The translations under genes were made by a program, and so were the position numbers. Positions 1-5,245 of a stretch of 5,245 nt of DNA are shown here, in pieces. Each line of letters opens with the position of its first letter. Within the stretch, counting starts at the first letter, position 1. The notes beneath the pieces were generated by a model that was not told where the DNA came from, did no database searches, and saw only the letters and a program-made list of their open reading frames with translations. Source of the DNA: Oscillospiraceae bacterium (GTDB lineage: Bacteria > Bacillota > Clostridia > Oscillospirales > CAG-272); assembly GCA_009788105.1 (NCBI GenBank), contig WQSD01000101.1, positions 1 to 5,245 of the forward strand, in the 5' to 3' direction.

Positions 1-225
1 GAAGATTATCTTAGAATAACAAAATTAGACGAACAAGGTAGGAAAAAAGGGGGTGGAAACTATTATTCGAATCAAACAGCGTATAAAGGTAAGCATTATT
101 TAGAATTAAGTTATTCGAAGTATTATCAACAACAAATATCGCTTATACAGTTATCTCAATATCTCGGGATGAAAGTTAATAGTGTGCGAGAATTAGCATC
201 TTGGAAAGGATGGGGTGTGGTATGA
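1..225 (+). CDS. ImmA/IrrE-type (COG2856) protein, C-terminal end only
   Basis: This is an open frame from the window edge to TGA at 223-225, giving the last 74 residues of a protein whose start lies outside. The fragment holds GGGNYYSNQ (about residues 18-26), then a helical stretch, QLSQYLGMKV and a basic end. That order (Gly-rich GGNxY, a helix, then a short segment containing YLG) is what I know from the C-terminal end of XRE/ImmA-IrrE proteins of COG2856, which combine an HTH domain with a zinc metallopeptidase-like domain. The HTH and the HExxH zinc motif would be upstream and cannot be seen. The stop overlaps the next start as ATGA, so the two genes are translationally coupled. COG2856 genes are known to sit before DUF4411 PIN genes as presumed antitoxins, and that is the likely role here. 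The family call rests on a short fragment and its neighbour. Confidence 0.6.
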   Translation, partial: EDYLRITKLDEQGRKKGGGNYYSNQTAYKGKHYLELSYSKYYQQQISLIQLSQYLGMKVNSVRELASWKGWGVV

Positions 226-797
226 GTATATTTGTTTTAGATAACAACATTTTCTCAAGAATGTTGAAAAATTTCGGCATGGAAACGTTTGCAGATGATA
301 TTTATGTTCCATGGTCGAACGGAATGCAAAATGGCACCATCATCTCAGTCGACGAAGTATATAACGAGCTTGAAAAAATGTGGGGTATGAATGATTCTGT
401 TGAAAATATTAGTGCAGAAGGAGCATGGCTTAAGAAACACAAACTGGCTTTTAAGCCGATGACAAATACAGAAGGGAAAATTGTTGCAGATATTTTCAAA
501 AACAACAAATTTCGTGATGGCATAAAAGAAAAAAGTCTAAGAGAAGGCACACCTGAAGCGGATGCAATTTTGGTTGCTAAAGCCAAAAGCGTTGGTGGCA
601 TAATTGTTACCGCCGAAGCCAATGACAAGCCGAATTCAGATAAAATTCCTAATATTTGTGTTGCATTTAATGTGCCGTACATGAACTTAGACCATTTTCA
701 ACGTATGTTGAGAAACATTTCAGCAGGCAGAGATTTTCTACAAGATGTTATGATACTTACCGAGCTATCAGAGACAATTCAAAACAAAACAGGGTAA
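222..797 (+). CDS. DUF4411-type PIN-domain protein, probable toxin (RNase)
   Basis: This 191-residue protein is a probable PIN-fold, metal-dependent ribonuclease and the likely toxin of a type II toxin-antitoxin pair with the upstream gene. Visible PIN features are Asp7 in FVLDNN at the N-terminus, the acidic pair Glu45/Glu49 in SVDEVYNEL, Asp114 in PEADAILVAKA, and the strand GGIIVTAE (125-132) ending in Glu132. The segment KIPNICVAFNVPYMN (141-155) after the core is the trait that made me choose DUF4411 over a plain VapC. The start ATG at 222 overlaps the preceding stop (ATGA) and has AAAGGA 11 bases upstream. In-frame TTG (201) and ATG (210) would extend the protein but put extra residues before the conserved beta-strand, so I rejected them. 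AT-rich composition suggests acquisition. The RNA target is unknown. A 17-bp terminator hairpin covers the stop codon. Confidence 0.75.
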   Translation: MSIFVLDNNIFSRMLKNFGMETFADDIYVPWSNGMQNGTIISVDEVYNELEKMWGMNDSVENISAEGAWLKKHKLAFKPMTNTEGKIVADIFKNNKFRDGIKEKSLREGTPEADAILVAKAKSVGGIIVTAEANDKPNSDKIPNICVAFNVPYMNLDHFQRMLRNISAGRDFLQDVMILTELSETIQNKTG

Positions 798-826
798 CAT
801 TATGAAGTTTAATGTTACCCTGTTTT
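786..826. terminator. Bidirectional rho-independent terminator overlapping the PIN stop codon
   Basis: This is a perfect 17-bp inverted repeat: left arm 786-802, right arm 810-826, with a 7-base loop. The left arm begins AAAAC and the right arm ends GTTTT, so each strand shows a T-rich tail after the stem: TTTTAATC on the plus strand and TTTTGTTTTG on the minus strand. The PIN stop TAA (795-797) lies inside the left arm. It sits between the rightward toxin-antitoxin pair and the leftward restriction-modification/proS unit, so it can stop both. It may have been the original proS terminator before the insertion, which is an inference. Confidence 0.85.
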
Positions 827-875
827 AATCCTATGGCGACTATCCATTTTATAAATTTTATTTTACTGTTTTATG

Positions 876-902
876 GAATGTCCCCTTTGGGGTGTTCTTT
901 TT
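876..902 (+). terminator. Weak hairpin followed by a T tract
   Basis: CCCC (882-885) pairs with GGGG (889-892) around a TTT loop. After a small internal loop, GAA (876-878) can pair with TTC (895-897), and TTTTT follows at 898-902. On the plus strand this has the form of an imperfect rho-independent terminator, a backup to the hairpin at 786-826. On the minus strand no T tract follows, so it is unlikely to end the restriction-modification transcript. The stem is short and broken, so the call is tentative. Confidence 0.3.
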
Positions 903-904
903 GC

Positions 905-945
905 TTTTAATACTGCCGTCCCCACACAACCATGTGCGCTGCGGG
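905..945. repeat. Distal copy of proS 3' end (41-bp direct repeat)
   Basis: This segment matches 2965-3005 at 40 of 41 positions, always offset by 2060. Read on the minus strand in the proS frame it encodes PAAHMVVWGRQY and the TAA stop, identical to the real ProS C-terminus. The single mismatch (T at 940 against C at 3000) changes GCG to GCA, both alanine. Weaker similarity continues to 954 (6 of 9), including a TGC codon aligned with ProS Cys465. The last two codons of the endonuclease gene (CAA TAA, 947-952) fall in this weaker part. The copy carries no more of proS, so it is a remnant end and not a gene. Confidence 0.95.
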
Positions 946-946
946 A

Positions 947-1648
947 TTATTGCATGTTTTTCAATCTGTTTATTTCTTTACCAATTTCTTCAATAACATC
1001 ATCATTTGTAATCTTACCATCATCGCTAAATACAACAAAAACTTTGCCACCAAAATCACGTTCAAATGTTTCAAACGAACTTTTCATACGCTCAGTAATC
1101 GAATAGTTTCCAAAGTTTGAATTTGCTGTAATCGGCTTTATTTGAATACCAAAAGCTCTGTCATAAATTTTAACAATATAATCAATGTCACTCGAACAAT
1201 CCAATTCAGGAGGACTTTCTTCAAAAATAACATTTACAAATATTTTTGCAAGAACATCATTTACTACTGATTTTTCTCGAATAAAACCATCATATGTACG
1301 ATTAATAACAAGATTGTGTATGTAATCAATACAATCTGCCAATGTAAGTTGAGAAAAAGCCGCTTGCCACTCTGGTATGACTATTTCCGTGATTTTTGTA
1401 TAAAGTCTTTCGCCAAGTTCACTCAAGCTTTCTTTGGTTATTTTGGTATTTGATTTTGTAACAGTATGTGCGTTTTCAAAATACCACTTATCCCATTCGT
1501 CTATTGTTTGCGGTTGGCACTGCCGAATAAGCTCCATAACACGCCCAACTTTGTTCGGGCGTGTTAATTGATATGTTTGGCATGCATAATTTAATACCTT
1601 TTCTTTTTTTCCAAAATCCAATGAATATCTCTGTGTTTTTTCTTTCAT
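947..1648 (-). CDS. Probable MjaI-like type II restriction endonuclease
   Basis: This 233-residue protein is the likely DNA-cutting partner of the methyltransferase, which it follows by 18 bp. A PD-(D/E)xK-like core is visible: Glu125 in the helix GFIREKSVVNDVL, acidic residues Asp154/Asp156 in SSDIDYIV, and Gln169-x-Lys171 in FGIQIKP, with glutamine in place of the usual Asp/Glu. The N-terminal segment LNYACQTYQLTRPNKVG (19-35) and the following WDKWYFENA agree with what I recall of the MjaI family (PF09568), whose characterised member cuts CTAG. The length is close to that family. I chose ATG at 1646-1648 because AAGGTGG ends 5 bases before it. The GTG at 1657 lies inside that ribosome-binding site. 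The stop codon lies at the inner edge of the distal proS repeat. Nuclease function follows from motifs and context; the specificity is a guess. Confidence 0.65.
   Translation of the reverse strand: MKEKTQRYSLDFGKKEKVLNYACQTYQLTRPNKVGRVMELIRQCQPQTIDEWDKWYFENAHTVTKSNTKITKESLSELGERLYTKITEIVIPEWQAAFSQLTLADCIDYIHNLVINRTYDGFIREKSVVNDVLAKIFVNVIFEESPPELDCSSDIDYIVKIYDRAFGIQIKPITANSNFGNYSITERMKSSFETFERDFGGKVFVVFSDDGKITNDDVIEEIGKEINRLKNMQ
1537..1566. repeat. 10-bp perfect inverted repeat inside the endonuclease gene
   Basis: TAACACGCCC (1537-1546) and GGGCGTGTTA (1557-1566) are exact reverse complements around a 10-base loop. The stem is much more GC-rich than the gene around it. In the mRNA it would form a hairpin about 83-112 bases into the endonuclease coding sequence, over the codons for Leu-Thr-Arg-Pro-Asn-Lys-Val-Gly-Arg-Val-Met. 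It might slow translation or serve as a protein-binding site; it might equally be a by-product of the protein sequence. Confidence 0.5.
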
Positions 1649-1653
1649 AGCAA

Positions 1654-1660
1654 CCACCTT
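1654..1660 (-). promoter_or_regulatory. Ribosome-binding site of the endonuclease gene
   Basis: On the minus strand AAGGTGG lies 5 bases before ATG (1648-1646) and just after the methyltransferase stop (1669-1667). Its presence decides for this ATG against the GTG at 1657-1655, which overlaps the site itself. Confidence 0.7.
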
Positions 1661-1666
1661 TTCCTA

Positions 1667-2950
1667 TTACGAATATCTTATTGCATTAAATTTATTATTC
1701 AGCTTGAATGCTATTGTATTATCCACGTGAACAAGCGCTGATTTTAACAAGTGTGCATTCACAAAAGTTTTATTTTCAAGATACATATAGGCAGCAACAG
1801 TATTATCGTTGTATTGAATATCATCGCTTTTAATAAACACTTTTTTACCATTAACTTTATTAAATAAATATTCAATAGCTTTTTCAGCTTTCACATCGTC
1901 TGTTTTTATGCCGATTAAGCGTATAAGTGTTCCATTGTCAAGCTCTAAAATTTCGGGAGACAAAATTTTTTTCACCTTATATAAAGTTTCGCGTCTATCG
2001 GTACTATCCTTTGAAATTTTAGAGCCATATGTCAACATTTTTACATCTATTTTTTTATCAAGTTTATGAACATCACTATATTGATAAGGCAAATCACAGA
2101 ATTTGCTTTTGTAATTAACATTTGTCTTTGTTTTTTGAGTTATGCTGCTAACTGTCGAATGTTCTGTGCTATTGCCAACTTTACTATTTATTATAGAGAT
2201 AAAATTGCTATTAATTTCATAATTAATTGAATTTCTGTTGAGTTCACGAGCCACTTTTGCGGTTGTCCCGCTTCCTGCAAATGGATCTAATACAGTTTCT
2301 CCAACAAATGAAAACATTTTTATTAAACGTCTTGGCAGTTCATCAGGAAACATTGCTAAGTGTTTATCTTGCTTTGCTCCCGCAAAATTCCAATGCCCTG
2401 AAAAATAAGTATTCCATTCTTCTGTGGTCATTTTCGATTTTTCTTTTTGAACAATCGTTGGCTTTTTACTTTTTCCTTGTTTTTTGAATATCAAAATATA
2501 TTCATAATCAAGTTTTACAATTCCGTTTCTTGGATATGGAAAACTGCCCATAACAGCACCACCACCTGTAGTGTTCATGGTCGTGTTTTTTTGCCATATG
2601 ATTTTTCCCATAAAATCCAATCCAAGTGTTTCACAAAAGCGAATAATTTCGCTGTGTATTGGAATGACTTTGTAGCGCCCATAGTATACCGAGCGTGCAA
2701 ACTGGTCTCCAATATTTATACACAAACGACACCCATCACTCAAAACACGGAAACATTCACTCCAAACAAGATTCAAATGATTGATATATGTTTCATAATC
2801 ATCATCGAAGCCTATCTGGTTTGGTGTTCCATAGTCTTTTAACTGCCAATATGGGGGCGAAGTTATTATAAGATCTACAGAACCATCGGCAATGTCATCC
2901 ATATTACGACTATCACCGTTTATAATTTTATGAGTAGTATGGTCGTACAT
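1667..2950 (-). CDS. Beta-class type II DNA methyltransferase with C-terminal SNase-like domain
   Basis: This 427-residue protein transfers methyl groups from S-adenosylmethionine to DNA and protects the host from the adjacent endonuclease. The catalytic motif IV, TSPPYW (30-35), comes before the AdoMet-binding motif I, DPFAGSGTT (222-230), which is the beta-class order. HLAMFPDELPRRLI (197-210) is the usual motif X region just before motif I. The SPPY form suggests N4-cytosine methylation, though N6-adenine is possible. After about residue 260, beyond the usual end of such enzymes, a linker leads to a region (about 325-425) resembling a staphylococcal-nuclease fold: LDNGTLIRLIGI, VNGKKVFI, and AAYMYLENKTFVNAHLL. 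The arginine of the usual GRxLAY motif is replaced (NTVAAY), so this domain is probably a non-cutting, perhaps nucleic-acid-binding, module. ATG at 2950 is chosen because GGAGG lies 5 bases before it; a longer frame to 3049 would run antiframe through proS. AT-rich composition suggests transfer. Confidence 0.88.
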   Translation of the reverse strand: MYDHTTHKIINGDSRNMDDIADGSVDLIITSPPYWQLKDYGTPNQIGFDDDYETYINHLNLVWSECFRVLSDGCRLCINIGDQFARSVYYGRYKVIPIHSEIIRFCETLGLDFMGKIIWQKNTTMNTTGGGAVMGSFPYPRNGIVKLDYEYILIFKKQGKSKKPTIVQKEKSKMTTEEWNTYFSGHWNFAGAKQDKHLAMFPDELPRRLIKMFSFVGETVLDPFAGSGTTAKVARELNRNSINYEINSNFISIINSKVGNSTEHSTVSSITQKTKTNVNYKSKFCDLPYQYSDVHKLDKKIDVKMLTYGSKISKDSTDRRETLYKVKKILSPEILELDNGTLIRLIGIKTDDVKAEKAIEYLFNKVNGKKVFIKSDDIQYNDNTVAAYMYLENKTFVNAHLLKSALVHVDNTIAFKLNNKFNAIRYS

Positions 2951-2955
2951 ATATT

Positions 2956-2960
2956 CCTCC
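2956..2960 (-). promoter_or_regulatory. Ribosome-binding site of the methyltransferase gene
   Basis: GGAGG on the minus strand lies 5 bases before ATG (2950-2948). It starts 6 bases past the proS stop codon and lies just outside the proximal direct repeat, so it belongs to the inserted DNA. It fixes the methyltransferase start. Confidence 0.8.
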
Positions 2961-2964
2961 GATA

Positions 2965-3005
2965 TTTTAATACTGCCGTCCCCACACAACCATGTGCGCC
3001 GCGGG
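2965..3005. repeat. Proximal copy of the 41-bp direct repeat (functional proS 3' end)
   Basis: This copy forms the true end of proS: codons for PAAHMVVWGRQY, the TAA stop (2969-2967) and two further bases. It pairs with 905-945 at 40 of 41 positions. Sequence identity stops abruptly at the lower boundary (2964 A against 904 C), where the AT-rich insert begins. At the upper boundary similarity fades over about nine bases within proS. Confidence 0.95.
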
Positions 3006-4406
3006 TTTACCGCAGACAACACAGTCAGAGGCAAGGTTTTCCTGCTCAAATGGGATACAACGGCTTTTCACGCCGCCTGTATCGTCCTTGATTTTGTCCT
3101 CGCAAGTCGTGTCGCCGCACCACATGGCACGGATGAATCCGGGAGAGTTTTCCGCAAGCTCCAACAACTGCGGATAGCTTGTGGCGGTAGAAGTTTTGGT
3201 GGTCAAATTCTCCAAGGCGCGTTGGTACATATCCGCTTGGATAGTTTCGAGGAGGGCGGCAACCGTATCAGCAATGCCATCTATGGAAGTCACAATCTTC
3301 TCCCCTGTGTCACGGCGAGCAAGAACGCAATTTCCCGCCTCGATGTCACGAGGACCAAGCTCGATTCGCAGTGGCACGCCTTGCATTTCGTGCTGGCTGT
3401 ACTTCCACCCGGGCGACTGGTCACGGTCGTCGAGTTTCACACGAATCCCGGCGGATTTCAGGCTGTCCGTGAGAGCCGTCGCCGCCTCAAGTACCCCCTC
3501 TTTGTGCTGCATGACGGGAATCACCACCGCCTGCACAGGGGCGACACGCGGCGGCAGGCGAAGCCCGCTGTCATCTCCGTGAACCATGATAACCGCACCA
3601 ATCATGCGGGTTGTCACCCCCCATGAGGTCTGGTGCGGGTACTGAATGGTGTTGTCCCGCCCTGCGAACTTAATATCAAAAGCACGAGCGAAGCCGTCAC
3701 CGAAATAGTGGGACGTGCCGCCCTGTAGCCCAACGCCGTTGTGCATCATCGGCTCGACTGTGTAAGACTCTTCCGCTCCTGCGAATTTTTCTTTCTCCGT
3801 CTTGCGTCCCCAAACCACCGGGATAGCGAGGGTTTCGGCGTAAAAGTCGCGGTACACCTCAAGCATTTGCAAGGTTTCGTCACGGGCTTCCTGCTCGGTT
3901 TCGTGGAGAGTATGCCCCTCCTGCCACAAAAATTCCCGTGAACGAAGGAACGGGCGGGTGGTTTTCTCCCACCGCATGATGTTCGCCCACTGGTTGTACA
4001 GTTTTGGCAGGTCACGATAGGACTGCACCACATCACGGAAGTGTTCGCAGAACAGCACTTCGCTTGTTGGGCGAATGCACAGCCGTTCGCTAAGCTCCTC
4101 CGATCCGCCCACAGTCACCCAAGCGCACTCGGGGGCAAAGCCGTCCACATGGTCAGCCTCTTTTTTCAGCAGAGATTCGGGAATCAGCATGGGCATGTAC
4201 AGATTTTCGTGTCCTGTTTCCTTGAATCGGCGGTTAAGGTCAGCCTGAATATTCTCCCAAATGGCGTAGCCGTATGGGCGGATAATCACGCAACCTTTCA
4301 CGCTGGTATAGCCGATAAGCTCGGCTTTTTTCACCACGTCGGTGTACCACTGAGCAAAGTCAGCGTCCATTGCGGTGATTTCTTGTACAAGTTTTTTGTC
4401 TTTCAT
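2967..4406 (-). CDS. proS: Prolyl-tRNA synthetase, archaeal/eukaryotic type (type 3)
   Basis: This cytoplasmic class II aminoacyl-tRNA synthetase charges tRNA-Pro with proline using ATP. Its 479 residues match the short type 3 form, which lacks the editing insertion of the longer bacterial form. Class II motif 1 lies around residues 34-80. The proline/ATP-site loop RPTSE is at 112-116, and motif 2, FLRSREFLWQEGHT, at 153-166. Motif 3 (about 261-287) ends in GLRLPPRVAP, and the anticodon-binding domain spans about 291-390. The C-terminal zinc-binding domain carries Cys430, Cys435, Cys450, Cys462 and Cys465, and the protein ends in Tyr as is usual for this type. ATG at 4406 has GAGG seven bases upstream. 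The gene follows the methionine gamma-lyase family gene by 30 bp, so the two are probably cotranscribed. Its final codons lie in the duplicated 41-bp repeat, yet the protein is complete. GC-rich coding contrasts sharply with the next gene. Confidence 0.97.
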   Translation of the reverse strand: MKDKKLVQEITAMDADFAQWYTDVVKKAELIGYTSVKGCVIIRPYGYAIWENIQADLNRRFKETGHENLYMPMLIPESLLKKEADHVDGFAPECAWVTVGGSEELSERLCIRPTSEVLFCEHFRDVVQSYRDLPKLYNQWANIMRWEKTTRPFLRSREFLWQEGHTLHETEQEARDETLQMLEVYRDFYAETLAIPVVWGRKTEKEKFAGAEESYTVEPMMHNGVGLQGGTSHYFGDGFARAFDIKFAGRDNTIQYPHQTSWGVTTRMIGAVIMVHGDDSGLRLPPRVAPVQAVVIPVMQHKEGVLEAATALTDSLKSAGIRVKLDDRDQSPGWKYSQHEMQGVPLRIELGPRDIEAGNCVLARRDTGEKIVTSIDGIADTVAALLETIQADMYQRALENLTTKTSTATSYPQLLELAENSPGFIRAMWCGDTTCEDKIKDDTGGVKSRCIPFEQENLASDCVVCGKPAAHMVVWGRQY

Positions 4407-4436
4407 TTTGTTACCTCTTGTTAATAATTGAACCCA

Positions 4437-5245
4437 CTATTGCCCCAACACAGCCTTTGCCGCGCTGATTATCCCCAACTTGCCGCTTTCAAAGGTCAGC
4501 CCTCCCTGCAAAAACACAGTGTACGGCTCTCGCATTGGTGCGTCGGCGGATAGCTCGATTGACGCCCCTGACACGAACGCCCCCGCCGCCATGACCACCT
4601 GATGGTCGTACCCCGGCATATCCCATGGAATGGGGGTCACGTGGGAGTCAATGGGGCTGGCGGCTTGCAGTCCTCGGCAAAATGCGAGCAGTCGATCTGC
4701 GTTGCCAAGATGCACCTGCTGTACAATGTCGTGACGGGCGTCGTTGTATCGCGGAGCTGTGTCAAAGCCCAGCTTGTCGAAAAGATATGCGGCGAAAACC
4801 GCAGTTTTCATCGCCTGTGCAGTGGAGTGGGGGGCGTAAAACAGCCCACGGAAAAGGGCTTTGTTCTGCCCAAGAGTTGCACCAATCTCACCGCCCACTC
4901 CGGGAGCGGTAAGCCGCTCGGCGCAAAGAGCGACAAGCTCCTCCCTGCCACACAAATACCCACCTGACTCTGCCATGCCGCCACCGGGATTTTTGATAAG
5001 CGAGCCGATAAGCAGGTCGGCGGTTGGCTCTGCGGTTTCGGTGAACTCACCATAGCAGTTGTCCACCACCACATAAGCATCACTCTGTCGGCGAACGAAA
5101 GCCGTCAGCTTGTTGATTTTTTCGCAGGATAGTGCCGTCCGCTGGCTGTACCCGCCCGAACGCTGAACATACACTATACGGGGTCGCTCCGCAAGTGCGG
5201 ATTCAATGGCGGGGTAGTCGAAGTCGTTGTCCGCCGTAAGCTCAA
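4437..5245 (-). CDS. Methionine gamma-lyase (aluminium resistance) family protein, 5' end outside the window
   Basis: This is the C-terminal 268 residues of a fold-type I pyridoxal-phosphate enzyme; the frame is open to the window edge, so the GTG at 5174 is internal and not a start. DNCYGEF (fragment residues 61-67) supplies the Asp expected to bind the cofactor ring nitrogen. GSLIKNPGGG (79-88) contains the Lys expected to form the Schiff base. PRIVYVQRSGGYSQR before these, and the C-terminal region with HVTPIPWDMPGYDHQVVMAAGAFVSG, are typical of the COG4100/PF06838 family. Members are annotated as methionine gamma-lyase-like or aluminium resistance proteins; the true substrate is uncertain for most. 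The fragment is about two thirds of the usual length of just over 400 residues. The TAG stop lies 30 bp before the proS start, so an operon is likely. No defects are seen in the visible part. Confidence 0.9.
   Translation of the reverse strand, partial: ELTADNDFDYPAIESALAERPRIVYVQRSGGYSQRTALSCEKINKLTAFVRRQSDAYVVVDNCYGEFTETAEPTADLLIGSLIKNPGGGMAESGGYLCGREELVALCAERLTAPGVGGEIGATLGQNKALFRGLFYAPHSTAQAMKTAVFAAYLFDKLGFDTAPRYNDARHDIVQQVHLGNADRLLAFCRGLQAASPIDSHVTPIPWDMPGYDHQVVMAAGAFVSGASIELSADAPMREPYTVFLQGGLTFESGKLGIISAAKAVLGQ

Larger units (their letters stand above)
905..2964 (-). mobile_element. Restriction-modification cassette inserted at the proS 3' end, bounded by direct repeats
   Basis: The unit comprises one repeat copy (905-945) plus everything up to the second copy (2965-3005), with an exact period of 2060 bp. 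It holds only the methyltransferase and the endonuclease, both on the minus strand and both far more AT-rich than proS. There is no integrase, transposase or terminal inverted repeat. The intact ProS reading frame and the duplicated gene end point to insertion at the 3' end of a housekeeping gene. Two models fit: long target duplication, a pattern reported for restriction-modification genes in comparative genomics, or att-like site-specific integration of an element moved in trans. The boundaries are read directly from the sequence; mobility is inferred. Confidence 0.65.

Noticed and set aside
201..221. Earlier TTG (201) or ATG (210) starts for the PIN gene
   Set aside because: Starting at 222 gives the ATGA overlap and places the conserved beta-strand with Asp7 at the N-terminus as usual for PIN proteins.
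302..682. 126-codon minus-strand open frame opposite the PIN gene
   Set aside because: It is antisense to a well-supported domain protein and has no recognisable motif or ribosome-binding site.
873..1120. Plus-strand open frames of 62 and 77 codons across the distal repeat
   Set aside because: They run antisense through the proS remnant and the endonuclease 3' end and have no supporting features.
2962..2990. Possible promoter for the methyltransferase within the proS end (TAAAAT as -10 on the minus strand)
   Set aside because: The -10-like match is acceptable, but no -35 element near consensus sits at proper spacing, so I did not call it.
905..3005. Insertion sequence or composite transposon
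   Set aside because: The flanking repeats are direct, derive from the target gene and have no terminal inverted repeats, and no transposase lies between them.
2951..3049. N-terminal extension of the methyltransferase frame into proS
   Set aside because: It lies inside the proS coding sequence in another frame, has no ribosome-binding site, and the ATG at 2950 has GGAGG at ideal distance followed directly by the methyltransferase fold.
2994..4424. Plus-strand open frames opposite proS
   Set aside because: They are shadows of a GC-rich conserved gene; none shows a protein family signal.

Overview
The window looks like a chromosomal locus of a Gram-positive anaerobe of the Clostridia/Firmicutes type. 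The evidence is Shine-Dalgarno sites close to consensus, an archaeal/eukaryotic-type (type 3) prolyl-tRNA synthetase with a C-terminal zinc domain, and a methionine gamma-lyase (aluminium-resistance) family enzyme. This taxonomic placement is an inference. By eye, the window falls into a GC-rich right part (about 2970-5245, housekeeping) and an AT-rich left part (1-2965, accessory), with a sharp change at the 3' end of proS.

Right part, read on the minus strand: a methionine gamma-lyase family gene (4437 to beyond 5245, N-terminus outside the window) is followed 30 bp later by proS (2967-4406). Only 16 bp after the proS stop codon comes an AT-rich two-gene restriction-modification unit: a beta-class DNA methyltransferase (1667-2950) and a probable MjaI-like restriction endonuclease (947-1648). 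The methyltransferase carries an unusual C-terminal extension resembling a staphylococcal-nuclease (SNase) fold that seems to lack catalytic residues. There is no obvious terminator between proS and the methyltransferase, so the four genes may be read as one transcript.

The central observation is that the last 12 codons of proS plus the next bases (2965-3005) are repeated at 905-945, just beyond the endonuclease stop codon. The repeat is 41 bp with one mismatch, and that mismatch is synonymous in the proS frame. The restriction-modification unit is therefore bounded by copies of the proS 3' end, 2060 bp apart. It looks like a compact insertion that left ProS intact, either by long target duplication or by att-like site-specific recombination. 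No recombinase gene lies between the repeats.

Left part, read on the plus strand: the C-terminal end of a probable ImmA/IrrE-type (COG2856) protein (1-225) overlaps by 4 bp a DUF4411-type PIN-domain gene (222-797), which together make a predicted toxin-antitoxin pair. A 17-bp perfect hairpin (786-826) overlaps the PIN stop codon and can terminate transcription from both sides. Two selfish, addiction-type modules therefore converge at the proS 3' end. I found no CTAG tetranucleotide in the window; CTAG is the site known for MjaI-family enzymes. I saw no rRNA, tRNA, CRISPR array, IS element or integrase.
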